A stretch of 64,000 bases of DNA from Brucella thiophenivorans (GTDB taxonomy: Bacteria; Pseudomonadota; Alphaproteobacteria; Rhizobiales; Rhizobiaceae): NCBI RefSeq assembly GCF_002252445.1, contig NZ_NNRJ01000015.1, positions 310,001 to 374,000 of the forward strand. The letters are read 5' to 3'. The notes under the pieces are model-generated. The model saw only the letters and a program-made list of their open reading frames with translations. It made no database searches and was not told where the DNA came from. A program made the translations under genes and the position numbers. Within the stretch, counting starts at the first letter, position 1. Each line of letters opens with the position of its first letter. Shown here piece by piece: positions 1-7,616 of the stretch.

Positions 1-637
1 CGAAGCCGTGGGGATTCTTGGCCCAAACGGCGCTGGAAAGACCACATGTTTCTACATGGTGACAGGCCTTGTGCCAGCGGATGCCGGTGCCATTGAGATC
101 GATGGTTACGATGTAACTTCGATGCCGATGTATCGCCGCTCGCGTCTTGGCATCGGCTATCTTCCACAGGAAGCATCGATTTTCCGCGGCCTTTCTGTCG
201 AAAACAACATCAAGGCTGTGCTGGAAGTGGTCGAAAAAGACCGCAAGAAACGCGCGACAGAACTCGATGCTCTGCTTGAAGAATTTCACATCGCGCATTT
301 GCGTAAGGCACCTGCTATTTCGCTTTCTGGTGGTGAACGCCGCCGTCTGGAAATTGCGCGCGCACTTGCATCGCGTCCGAATTTCATGTTGCTCGACGAG
401 CCGTTTGCCGGTGTCGATCCGATTGCCGTCTCCGATATTCAGCAGCTTGTGCGTCATCTGACCAGCCGTGGTATCGGGGTTCTGATCACCGATCACAATG
501 TGCGTGAAACGCTCGGACTGATCGACCGCGCCTATATTATCCATGCCGGTCAGGTGCTGACCCATGGCCGTCCTGCGGAAATCGTCGCCAATCCAGACGT
601 GCGCAGGCTTTACCTCGGCGACCAGTTTACTTTGTAA
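1..637 (+). CDS. lptB: LPS export ABC transporter ATP-binding protein LptB (5' end missing)
   Basis: ATPase that powers the LptB2FG complex, extracting lipopolysaccharide from the inner membrane. The frame is open from the left edge, so the start lies outside; the first visible residues run straight into the Walker A motif GPNGAGKTT. Then come the Q-loop region (GYLPQEASIFRGLSV), the signature LSGGERRR, Walker B FMLLDEPFAGVDP and the H-loop in LITDHNVRE. About 211 residues are visible, roughly 85% of a usual LptB. The stop is TAA at 635-637. The position just upstream of rpoN is the classic proteobacterial arrangement and separates LptB from other ABC ATPases. Confidence 0.95.
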   Translation, partial: EAVGILGPNGAGKTTCFYMVTGLVPADAGAIEIDGYDVTSMPMYRRSRLGIGYLPQEASIFRGLSVENNIKAVLEVVEKDRKKRATELDALLEEFHIAHLRKAPAISLSGGERRRLEIARALASRPNFMLLDEPFAGVDPIAVSDIQQLVRHLTSRGIGVLITDHNVRETLGLIDRAYIIHAGQVLTHGRPAEIVANPDVRRLYLGDQFTL

Positions 638-663
638 TCGCACGCCCTTGTAAATGTGCTTTA

Positions 664-684
664 GAGCCGCAATCCATGCGGTTC
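664..684 (+). terminator. Possible weak terminator after lptB
   Basis: GAGCCGCA pairs with TGCGGTTC (one G-U pair) around a 5-nt loop, followed by ATTT rather than a long T tract. It sits 27 bases after the lptB stop. The hairpin is visible; that it terminates is inference. The rest of the 220-base gap before rpoN shows a TTGACA at 734-739 but no convincing -10 partner. Confidence 0.35.
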
Positions 685-858
685 ATTTCCTGCGACTATT
701 TTCCACTTTTGTCTGAAAAGCGCACATTCTGAATTGACAAGCAAGGTTCATACCAGTTTTGATGATTGGTGCGCCTTAATTGAAAACAATTCAGGAACAG
801 GCGGTTTTGCCAGCTTTTAATTTGTTGGCGGAGGGAAATCGGGGGAATTACACGACGC

Positions 859-2391
859 ATGGCTCTTTCGCCGAAGCTTGATTTTCGCCAGTCGCAGTCA
901 CTGGTGATGACGCCTCAACTGATGCAGTCGATCAAACTGCTTCAGATGACGCATATCGAGCTGGATCAGTTCCTCGATCTTGAAATCGAGAAAAATCCGC
1001 TGCTGGACAGAATAGAGGCAGCGAATGATGATTTTTCGGACGCAGAGCCTCAACGCGAGAGCGAAGATGTGGGCACTGATTCTTCCCCAGATGAGGACTG
1101 GTTCAAAACGGAATCAGTGGATGACGCGCAAAATCTCTCTTCCACTTTTGATAGTTCGCTGGAGAATATTTTCCCCGATGATCCGGGTCGTAGCGATGAT
1201 GCGCATAAGGACCTCTCTGCTCAATGGAGCACCTCTGCCGGCGAAACTTACAGTGCCGGCGGCAGCTATGACATCGATCAGGTGACGGCAAGCCGCATAT
1301 CTTTGAGCGAGCATGTTGCGGAGCAGATCGCACTGACATTTTCAAGTGCGCCAGATCGCTTCATTGCAACGGCTCTGGCTGACGCTCTGGATGAAAGCGG
1401 CTATCTGCGCGCGGATATTACTTTGCTTGCGCAGAATCTCGGCGTTGAGACAGATCATATCGAAGGCATTCTGCATGAGATGCAAAGCTTTGATCCTTCT
1501 GGTCTTTTTGCACGTGATCTTCGAGAATGTCTCGCCATTCAGCTCCGCTTGAAAGATCGTTTTGATCCGGCGATGGAAGCACTCATCGAAAATCTCGACC
1601 TGCTTGCCCGGCGCGATTTTGCGGCGCTTAAGAAGCTCTGCGGCGTCGATCAGTCCGATATTCTCGATATGCTAAACGAAATCAGGATGCTTGATCCCAA
1701 ACCGGGAACCCAGTTCGAGGTTTCGGTGACGGATGTCATCATTCCCGATGTGCTGGTGGCAATGGTGCGGGACGGTACCTGGGGGATTGAGCTTAATCCA
1801 GCCGCGCAGCCACGACTGATCGTAAACAACGAATATTACGCCGAAGTCAGCCCTTCCATCAAAGGTGAGGAAAAGACATTTCTGTCTGATTGCATGCAGT
1901 CGGCCAACTGGCTGATGCGCAGTCTCGATCAACGCGCGCGCACGATTTTGAAAGTGACGCAGGAAATTGTGCGCCAGCAGGATGGATTCCTGCATCACGG
2001 CGTAACGCATCTGAAGCCGCTCAATTTGCGCACAGTAGCGGACGCGGTTGGTATGCATGAATCAACCATCAGTCGGGTGACCGCCAACAAGTTCATGGCC
2101 ACACCGCGCGGCGTATTTGAACTGCGTTATTTCTTCAATGCATCGATTGCCTCTTCCGAAGGAGGGGATGCGCATTCATCCGAAAGTGTGCGCCATCGCA
2201 TACGTCAGATGATCGATGCGGAAAAGCCGGAGGATGTATTATCAGACGATGCAATCGTTGATGCTTTGAAGAAAGACGGTGTGGATATTGCCCGCAGAAC
2301 AGTCGCTAAATACAGGGAATCGATGAATATTGCTTCCTCGGTTCAACGCAGGCGGGAAAAGAAAGCGCGCAGATCCGTCACCGGTGATTGA
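859..2391 (+). CDS. rpoN: RNA polymerase sigma-54 factor
   Basis: Alternative sigma factor that directs RNA polymerase to -24/-12 promoters and needs an AAA+ activator for open complex formation. The 510 residues show the family layout: a glutamine-rich region I at the N-terminus (QSQSLVMTPQLMQSIKLLQM), an acidic region II (about 55-115), the core-binding region, a helix-turn-helix near 390-412, and the diagnostic RpoN box ARRTVAKYRE at residues 478-487. The ATG at 859 begins with the conserved ALSPKL sequence and follows a purine-rich GGGGGAA. It is followed by hpf and ptsN, as in most proteobacteria. No truncation is seen. Confidence 0.97.
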   Translation: MALSPKLDFRQSQSLVMTPQLMQSIKLLQMTHIELDQFLDLEIEKNPLLDRIEAANDDFSDAEPQRESEDVGTDSSPDEDWFKTESVDDAQNLSSTFDSSLENIFPDDPGRSDDAHKDLSAQWSTSAGETYSAGGSYDIDQVTASRISLSEHVAEQIALTFSSAPDRFIATALADALDESGYLRADITLLAQNLGVETDHIEGILHEMQSFDPSGLFARDLRECLAIQLRLKDRFDPAMEALIENLDLLARRDFAALKKLCGVDQSDILDMLNEIRMLDPKPGTQFEVSVTDVIIPDVLVAMVRDGTWGIELNPAAQPRLIVNNEYYAEVSPSIKGEEKTFLSDCMQSANWLMRSLDQRARTILKVTQEIVRQQDGFLHHGVTHLKPLNLRTVADAVGMHESTISRVTANKFMATPRGVFELRYFFNASIASSEGGDAHSSESVRHRIRQMIDAEKPEDVLSDDAIVDALKKDGVDIARRTVAKYRESMNIASSVQRRREKKARRSVTGD

Positions 2392-2826
2392 TTCTCCGCG
2401 TGCCTTACAAAAAAGACTGGCAGAAGCTGCGATTGACAATTGACCTTTAAGTCAATAGAAGCCCCGCTCGCATCACGATATGCATAAAAAATGCCGGATT
2501 TCCGGTGTCCGACTGACAAAACGAAAGGCCAGGTCATATTTCGGGAAACGCTTCCGCGTTTCCAGCGTTACATAAAAGAACGATGTGCAGCGAACTTCCC
2601 GGTCATGTGTTTTGAATTCACTTTGAATACACGTGAGGGGAAATTACTCGAAAAGCCGCTTGAATGCACATATTCGGTCGGGTGTTTTGGCACTGTGTCC
2701 GGATTTGTGAATGGGGCTTGAAAATAGCACAGGACGAAAAGCATATTTGATGCTGGTTCGCTTTGCGCTTCGCTCACCATGTGATTAGACTACGTCCTGT
2801 TGTGTAACGCAAATGAGGTGTACCAA
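2392..2826. other. rpoN-hpf intergenic region with a perfect hairpin
   Basis: This 435-base gap has no open frame with a convincing ribosome site or composition; short frames at 2491-2721 and 2568-2780 were judged chance. It contains a perfect 8-bp hairpin, GGAAACGC-TTCC-GCGTTTCC at 2544-2563, without a T tract, and a small CCGGA-TT-TCCGG element near 2492. The gap presumably holds the hpf promoter, but no clear -35/-10 pair was found. Confidence 0.4.
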
Positions 2827-3420
2827 ATGACTCTGCGTGTATCTGGAAAGCATATGGACGTCGGTGAAGCTTTCACGGCTCGGATCAATGATCGGGTTAA
2901 CGAGGCGGTCGGCAAATATTTCGATCATGGCTTTTCCGGGCAGGTAACGGTCACCAAGTCCGGATCGCGGTTCAGCGCGGATTGTACTTTGCATTTAGAT
3001 AGCGGTGCCACCTTGCAGAGCACCGGAGATGCACAGGACCCGCAACTGGCTTTCGATGCGGCTGCAGAAAAGATTGAAACGCGGTTGCGCCGCTATAAGC
3101 GCCGTTTGAAATCACGCCCTGCAACCGCACCAAATGCGATCTATGATGATGTGACATATCGTGTTATGGCACCGCTGCTGGAGGATGAGGAGGATCTTCC
3201 GGCGGATTACGCGCCAACTATTGTTGCGGAATCGTCTGTCGCTCTGCGCACCCTATCGGTCGCGTCGGCGGTTGTGGAACTTGACCTGATCGAAAACCCG
3301 GTTCTGGTCTTCCGCAATGCAGGCAATGATGAAGTGAATATCGTCTACCGTCGTGCAGACGGCAACATTGGCTGGGTCGACCCATCGACGGTTACCCGCC
3401 AGGCTGCGCCACGCACCTGA
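2827..3420 (+). CDS. hpf: Ribosome hibernation-promoting factor, long form
   Basis: Binds the 30S decoding region in stationary phase or stress and, in the long form, dimerises 70S ribosomes into 100S particles. The 197 residues divide into an N-terminal S30AE/HPF domain (about 1-100, starting MTLRVSGKHMDVGEAF) and a C-terminal dimerisation domain (about 135-190, with VASAVVELDLIENPVLVFRN and the NIVYRRADGNIGWVDP end). The ATG at 2827 was chosen because GAGGTG lies 6 bases upstream and the product starts at the conserved MTLRVSGK. Its place between rpoN and ptsN is typical. Confidence 0.93.
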   Translation: MTLRVSGKHMDVGEAFTARINDRVNEAVGKYFDHGFSGQVTVTKSGSRFSADCTLHLDSGATLQSTGDAQDPQLAFDAAAEKIETRLRRYKRRLKSRPATAPNAIYDDVTYRVMAPLLEDEEDLPADYAPTIVAESSVALRTLSVASAVVELDLIENPVLVFRNAGNDEVNIVYRRADGNIGWVDPSTVTRQAAPRT

Positions 3421-3430
3421 CGGCAAACCT

Positions 3431-3461
3431 GAAGCGCACGCAGTCTGCTGTCGTGCGCTTC
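3431..3461 (+). other. Perfect 10-bp hairpin between hpf and ptsN
   Basis: GAAGCGCACG at 3431-3440 pairs exactly with CGTGCGCTTC at 3452-3461. There is no T tract, so it may be an attenuator, a processing site that sets the hpf/ptsN ratio, or an RNA-stability element. Only the structure is visible. Confidence 0.5.
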
Positions 3462-3507
3462 TCCAAACCGGGCCTTAAATGGTCTGATTGAAGAAGGAAC
3501 GGAGAGA

Positions 3508-3972
3508 ATGGATCTTAGTGATCTGATTCAGCCAGGGGCGATCATCCCTGCGCTGAAAGCCAGCTCCAAAAAGCAGCTTTTGCAGATTCTGTCTGAAAAG
3601 GCTGCGGAACTGACCGGTCTCCCTGAGCGTGAAGTTTTCGAAACAATTCTCCAGCGCGAACGCCTTGGTTCTACAGGCGTTGGCAATGGTGTTGCCATTC
3701 CACATGGCAAGCTCGCAAGCATCGACAAGATTGCAGGTATTTTTGCGCGCCTTGAAACGCCAGTAGATTTTGAAGCATTGGACGATCAGCCCGTTGATCT
3801 CGTGTTCCTGCTTCTGGCACCTGAAAATGCAGGTGCAGATCATTTGAAGGCCCTGTCGCGGATCGCTCGCATGTTGCGCGATGCCGACACCGTGGCAAAG
3901 CTGCGCGGAACCCATGACGCGCAGGCTCTTTATTCATTCCTGACAGCGCATCCGGCCTCAAACGCCGCATAA
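3508..3972 (+). CDS. ptsN: Nitrogen-regulatory PTS EIIA protein
   Basis: EIIA-Ntr is the terminal phospho-acceptor of the nitrogen phosphotransferase chain (PtsP-NPr-EIIANtr) and acts as a regulator rather than a sugar carrier. The 154 residues form one PTS EIIA type-2 domain; the phosphorylated histidine is His66 in the motif GVAIPHGKL. The ATG at 3508 follows GGAACGGAGAGA. It lies downstream of rpoN and hpf, the usual position, and is followed by a strong terminator. In alphaproteobacteria EIIA-Ntr often links nitrogen or energy status to potassium and stringent signalling; that role here is inference. Confidence 0.95.
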   Translation: MDLSDLIQPGAIIPALKASSKKQLLQILSEKAAELTGLPEREVFETILQRERLGSTGVGNGVAIPHGKLASIDKIAGIFARLETPVDFEALDDQPVDLVFLLLAPENAGADHLKALSRIARMLRDADTVAKLRGTHDAQALYSFLTAHPASNAA

Positions 3973-3993
3973 GCCTGACTAATTAACAAGCAA

Positions 3994-4027
3994 GGCCGCC
4001 GTTTCGGGGAGAACGGCGGCCTTTCTT
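3994..4027 (+). terminator. Rho-independent terminator after ptsN
   Basis: GGCCGCCGTT at 3994-4003 pairs perfectly with AACGGCGGCC at 4012-4021 and is followed by TTTCTTT. It ends the rpoN-hpf-ptsN block before a minus-strand unit. Confidence 0.9.
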
Positions 4028-4050
4028 TATACTTGTTTATCAGGATGTTT

Positions 4051-4299
4051 TTAATGCAGCATCACTGTGCGTAATTCATGCTCATGTGCGCCCTGCAATG
4101 CGGTTGCTCGAACATCGGAGAGCACAATCGGCTCGCCGCTCGCGCCAAACAGCGCCCAGATTTCAATACCTGATGCAATGGGGGGGAGAGCAGGGAAGGT
4201 GCGGGTCAGATCGTCGGAACGAATCTTGCGCACATAAGCCACTTCACCTTCACCCAGATGAGCGAATTCATATTCGGTGAGAATGTTTCTATCCATCAT
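4051..4299 (-). CDS. DUF1150 family protein
   Basis: Small conserved protein of Rhizobiales with no assigned biochemical role. The core EYEFAHLGEGEVAYVRKI and the ending VMLH match the family as I recall it. Three ATG codons follow each other at 4302, 4299 and 4296; GGAGG at 4305-4309 gives the best spacing to the second or third, so 4299 is used and the frame-opening ATG at 4311 is rejected because it overlaps that ribosome site. It lies about 100 bases downstream of the Hsp20 gene on the same strand, the usual association, so co-expression on heat shock is likely. There is no signal peptide or membrane segment. Confidence 0.8.
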   Translation of the reverse strand: MMDRNILTEYEFAHLGEGEVAYVRKIRSDDLTRTFPALPPIASGIEIWALFGASGEPIVLSDVRATALQGAHEHELRTVMLH

Positions 4300-4399
4300 C
4301 ATAGCCTCCATTTTTGCGGCATATCATTTGCGATCATGGCGCTTAAGAGCTTAATAAATTCCTATAGCCGTTTTTAGGTGAACCTAAGGTGAACCTGGT

Positions 4400-4822
4400 T
4401 CATTCCTTCACTGCTATATTTATACGTTTGATAAGCCGTTCTGGTTCAGGTCGATCAAGATCAATAGCCAATAAACCATTTTTCAGATCGCACCCGACAA
4501 CCCGCATACCATCGGCCAGAACAAAAACGCGCTGGAACTGTCGCGCCGCAATGCCGCGATGCAGAAACTCACGTTCGGTGTCGTCGGTCTGGCGTCCGCG
4601 GATGACAAGTTGGTTGTCCTCCGTCATGACTTCAAGATCGTCGCTGGCAAATCCTGCAACAGCAAGTGTGATACGGAGGCGCTCAGAACCAGTCTCGCCA
4701 CGCAGACGTTCTATATTGTAGGGCGGGTAGCCATCGCCGGATTTGGCAATCCGTTCCAGCGTCTTTTCCATTGTGTCGAATCCGAGCAATAGCGGGCTCG
4801 AAAACGGTGTCATTCTTGTCAT
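4400..4822 (-). CDS. Small heat-shock protein, Hsp20/IbpA family
   Basis: ATP-independent holdase that binds unfolding proteins. The 140 residues start MTRMTPFSSPLLLGFDTMEK, with the conserved YPPYNIE before an alpha-crystallin domain (about 30-125) and a short C-terminal tail. The start at 4822 is set by AAGGA 8 bases upstream; the frame extends further upstream, but that part is the 5' untranslated leader, which folds as a ROSE-type thermometer. A sigma-32-like promoter lies just before it, and the DUF1150 gene follows. It belongs to the rhizobial class A-like small heat-shock proteins; the exact symbol (hspA, ibpA) is uncertain. Confidence 0.93.
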   Translation of the reverse strand: MTRMTPFSSPLLLGFDTMEKTLERIAKSGDGYPPYNIERLRGETGSERLRITLAVAGFASDDLEVMTEDNQLVIRGRQTDDTEREFLHRGIAARQFQRVFVLADGMRVVGCDLKNGLLAIDLDRPEPERLIKRINIAVKE

Positions 4823-4888
4823 TGCATCAGTCCTTATCGAAGCGACCGTCTTGGAAAGCACCCTTGCGGCGTATCTTTCACCCATCTG
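4823..4888 (-). promoter_or_regulatory. ROSE-type RNA thermometer in the hsp20 leader
   Basis: The leader places UCGCU (complement of 4841-4845) just upstream of the ribosome site AAGGA (complement of 4831-4835), separated by a CGAU loop. Pairing gives U-A, U-A, C-G, a bulged G, C-G, U-A, G-C, which is the defining ROSE feature: a U(U/C)GCU box pairing to AGGA with one bulged G. Melting at high temperature would free the ribosome site. ROSE elements control Hsp20 genes in rhizobia and Bradyrhizobium. The hairpin is seen directly; thermometer function follows from family knowledge. Confidence 0.85.
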
Positions 4889-4917
4889 ATATGGCTTGTG
4901 AAAAGCGTGACTTCAAG
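4889..4917 (-). promoter_or_regulatory. RpoH (sigma-32)-like promoter of hsp20
   Basis: On the minus strand CTTGAA (4912-4917) and CCATAT (4889-4894) are separated by 17 bases, close to the heat-shock consensus of CTTGAAA and CCCCATNT-type boxes. A start a few bases downstream gives a leader of about 60 nt, the size of a short ROSE element. Motif match only; no experimental start is known. Confidence 0.65.
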
Positions 4918-4996
4918 GGCCGAAATCGGATTCATTCCGTCACATCATGAATCAGATGCGTTACAGACAGAAGCCGTCAACATATGTTGGAAGAGT

Positions 4997-5494
4997 TTAC
5001 CGCCGCGCTTCGCTCAAGGCGCGGCCAAAGGCTTTCGCAAAACTCTCGCGATCATCGGGATTGAGAAATCCGCCGATCAGAACGCGATCCTGACGGCTTT
5101 CGACATGCATGGATGTGATGCCAAATTCCGGCTTTCGCGCTATTTTAAACCGCGTCCAGAACGGATGAAACTCATGGGTAATCAGTTTGCCTGATGGTTC
5201 ATATTTGCGAATATGCAGCGCTGAGCGGGATACAGATATTTCCTCGCGTGCATTAGCTGCGCGATAGTTCCATCGAAATGCCAGATAGATTGCCAGCACA
5301 TCGAGGCCAAAAAAGCCGATGGTCGGCCAGGCACCTATGGACCAGAACAGGATGCAGACAAAAAGCCAGCAGCTTATCAACGCCGCCATCAGCACACGAA
5401 ATCCGGTTCGTCCCAGCGAACGATAGGGCGTCAGCAGTGCTTCAAATATTGGTTTATCGAACCTATCGGGAAGTGCGCCGTCTGGATGCTGCAT
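4997..5494 (-). CDS. DUF2244 domain-containing membrane protein
   Basis: Conserved alphaproteobacterial membrane protein of unknown function. The chosen ATG at 5494 gives 165 residues starting MQHPDGALPDRFDKPIFEA. Two transmembrane segments follow (about 38-55 and 60-78), then a cytoplasmic domain with ISVSRSALHIRKYEPSGK and WTRFKIARKPEFGI typical of the family. The longer frame beginning at 5662 would overlap the divergent nth gene, so it was rejected; no strong ribosome site marks either start. DUF2244 genes often lie beside nth or respiratory genes; nothing in the sequence reveals a reaction. Confidence 0.8.
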   Translation of the reverse strand: MQHPDGALPDRFDKPIFEALLTPYRSLGRTGFRVLMAALISCWLFVCILFWSIGAWPTIGFFGLDVLAIYLAFRWNYRAANAREEISVSRSALHIRKYEPSGKLITHEFHPFWTRFKIARKPEFGITSMHVESRQDRVLIGGFLNPDDRESFAKAFGRALSEARR

Positions 5495-5588
5495 AAACTT
5501 TACGACCGCTCCGGTCGCCTCAACGTCTGGGGGAACTGCGTCAAGCTGCTGATTGTTTTTAAACGTCAGCTTCCAGTATAGAGACAAA

Positions 5589-6338
5589 ATGGAAAACGCC
5601 AAAATCAAATCACCTTTGAACGCTCCAGCTTCAGCTCGCCGTCCGCGCCGGGTTTCCGGCACGTTATATACAGCGGATGAAATTCACGAGATTTTCCGTC
5701 GCTTTTCCATTTTGCGTCCAGAGCCCAAGGGTGAGCTTGAACATGTCAACGCTTTTACGCTGCTGGTGGCTGTCGTTTTGTCGGCACAGGCAACGGACGC
5801 GGGCGTGAACAAGGCAACGCGTGCGCTTTTTGCCATTGCCGATACCCCGCAAAAAATGCTGGCGCTGGGTGAGGAGACTGTTGGCAATCATATCCGCACC
5901 ATCGGGCTTTGGCGCAATAAAGCCAAGAATGTCATTCTACTGTCCGAAGCGCTTATTCGTGACCACGGTGGCGAAGTGCCCGGCGACCGTGACGAACTAG
6001 TGAAGCTGCCGGGCGTTGGCCGCAAGACTGCAAACGTTGTGCTCAGCATGGCATTCGGTCATTCAACGATGGCGGTCGATACCCATGTGATGCGTATCGG
6101 CAATCGGATCGGGCTTGCACCGGGCAAAACACCGGATGCGGTGGAAGCCATTCTGATGCGGGTTATCCCGAAAGAATATCTGTTCCACGCCCATCACTGG
6201 CTGATCCTGCACGGGCGTTATACCTGCAAGGCGCGCAAGCCTGAATGCGAGAAATGCGCGATTGCCGATATTTGCAAATATGAAGCCAAGACCTGCGATG
6301 TTCCTGCGGCACTCATTCCGTTACCACCACAGCTATAG
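5589..6338 (+). CDS. nth: Endonuclease III
   Basis: DNA glycosylase/AP lyase that removes oxidised pyrimidines in base excision repair. The 249 residues show the helix-hairpin-helix LVKLPGVGRKTANVVLSMAFG with catalytic Lys146, catalytic Asp164 in AVDTHVMRI, and the C-terminal [4Fe-4S] ligand pattern C-x6-C-x2-C-x5-C (CKARKPECEKCAIADIC). The ATG at 5589 (MENAKIKSPL) was preferred over an upstream in-frame start at 5553, since the first 25 residues are already poorly conserved extension. It is divergent from the DUF2244 gene and ends 2 bases before a convergent small gene. Confidence 0.95.
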   Translation: MENAKIKSPLNAPASARRPRRVSGTLYTADEIHEIFRRFSILRPEPKGELEHVNAFTLLVAVVLSAQATDAGVNKATRALFAIADTPQKMLALGEETVGNHIRTIGLWRNKAKNVILLSEALIRDHGGEVPGDRDELVKLPGVGRKTANVVLSMAFGHSTMAVDTHVMRIGNRIGLAPGKTPDAVEAILMRVIPKEYLFHAHHWLILHGRYTCKARKPECEKCAIADICKYEAKTCDVPAALIPLPPQL

Positions 6339-6340
6339 TT

Positions 6341-6610
6341 TTAACGTGTCTGCGAGCATTTTATTGGCTTTCGCTGAAGGTGGCAGACTTTGACGCGATC
6401 GCCATTCTTGCCGCGCTTCCACGTGCAGCCTTCATTTTTCGGCTTGCCTTCGTAAATATGAATACGCCCGCGACGCTTTTCATTAAAAGTCTGGTTTGAA
6501 AAATCATGGCCACCGACACGCACATTCTTACCAAAACGCACCTCAGCGAATGTTGACGCGGATGAAAGCATGATTGCGAGAATGCATAAAATTGCCGGGA
6601 TGAGTTTCAT
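6341..6610 (-). CDS. Small secreted protein of unknown function
   Basis: 89 residues with a clear signal peptide (MKLIPAILCILAIMLSSASTFA, cleavage after the AFA-like end). The mature part of about 67 residues is basic (RFGKNVRVGG, EKRRGRIHIYEGKPKNEG) with three cysteines near the C-terminus (GCTWKRG, VCHLQ, IKCSQ). I do not recognise a named family; similar short exported proteins occur in Brucellaceae. Signal peptide, length and the convergent position beside nth, without overlap, support a real gene. Export to the periplasm is inferred. Confidence 0.65.
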   Translation of the reverse strand: MKLIPAILCILAIMLSSASTFAEVRFGKNVRVGGHDFSNQTFNEKRRGRIHIYEGKPKNEGCTWKRGKNGDRVKVCHLQRKPIKCSQTR

Positions 6611-6682
6611 TGTAGGTCACTTGTAAAATGCGTTCGCGTCGATCTTACCGGTGAATGGTCATCTTTTCAAAATTTCTTTTGC

Positions 6683-7408
6683 TCAGCGGGCATGCGCAGG
6701 AGGACGACTTGCCTCCTTTTGCGAGATCGCCTTGTGCAGATGGATCATCATGGTGGCTGCAAAAAGCGGTGTCAGCAGATTGACAATCGGGATTGCCAGA
6801 AACGCCGCAATCAGAAGGCCTGCAAGAAATACCGTGACACCATATTGCGATCGCAAAGCTTTGGCTTCTGCCTCCGAACGGTAGCGCATGGCGGCAAATT
6901 CAAAGAATTCCCGACCGAGCAGATAGGCATTGATCACGAAAAATGCGATCAGATTAATGCCCGGCACAAAGAGCAGAAACAGCGCCACGATGTTGCCCAG
7001 AATAACGACGCCAAGAAATTTGAGCGACAAAACAATGGACCGTCCTAATGGCAAGGCTGTGCCTTCAGACTGGCCGGGATAATCTTCGCGTTCGACCACT
7101 TCGGCCACATCATCAAGGAAAATACCGGCGACGAGGGCTGTTACCGGTGCAATCATCAAAGCAAGAACCAGCGCAAGGCCAAGCCCTGCAAGAATGGCGG
7201 CAACGATGCCAAGCCACCCGGCCCATTCCGGCATACCGGGAATCAACTGCTCTAGCCATGGCCATGCGAGAGTGAAAAATAATTGCCGGATTGCCACCCA
7301 AAGCCCGACGAGTAAAAGCAGCGTGAGGCCAAGCGTTTTCCACAAAACAGAGCGAAATTCTGGTGTTGGAAGGCGTTTAAGAGCTTTCAGCGCGGCTTCA
7401 ATGATCAT
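6683..7408 (-). CDS. EI24 domain / CysZ-like membrane protein
   Basis: Integral membrane protein of 241 residues with four hydrophobic blocks (about 25-50, 65-100, 130-170 and 190-220). The core matches the EI24/CysZ family, including the loop with FLDDVAEVVEREDYPG and the RxFFEF..MR-type segment (GREFFEFAAMRYR). CysZ members are sulfate permeases or ion channels, but the family is broad and this gene is 9 kb from the cys genes, so transport of sulfate is only a possibility. The start at 7408 (MIIEAALKALKRL) was chosen over 7468, whose extra 20 residues are not hydrophobic or conserved. Divergent from the kinase gene. Confidence 0.8.
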   Translation of the reverse strand: MIIEAALKALKRLPTPEFRSVLWKTLGLTLLLLVGLWVAIRQLFFTLAWPWLEQLIPGMPEWAGWLGIVAAILAGLGLALVLALMIAPVTALVAGIFLDDVAEVVEREDYPGQSEGTALPLGRSIVLSLKFLGVVILGNIVALFLLFVPGINLIAFFVINAYLLGREFFEFAAMRYRSEAEAKALRSQYGVTVFLAGLLIAAFLAIPIVNLLTPLFAATMMIHLHKAISQKEASRPPAHAR

Positions 7409-7616
7409 TTGGGTCCACTTTTCGCAATCCGATGTGATCCAGATAGGAATAGAGCTTAGACTGCACAAGATGTTCTACCCACAGATCGTCGCTTGCATAG
7501 GGTAGTCAAAAGACTTGCAAAAGGCTAAACCGGCCCCACATTGCTGTCGCCAAATCTTTGTCTGAAAACGTCTGACGAGAAAGGCAGCAGACAAACAGGG
7601 GAGCCAAAGATAGCTC

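Noticed and set aside
2491-2721. Short open frame in the rpoN-hpf gap
   Set aside because: No ribosome site, mixed composition, no family recognised.
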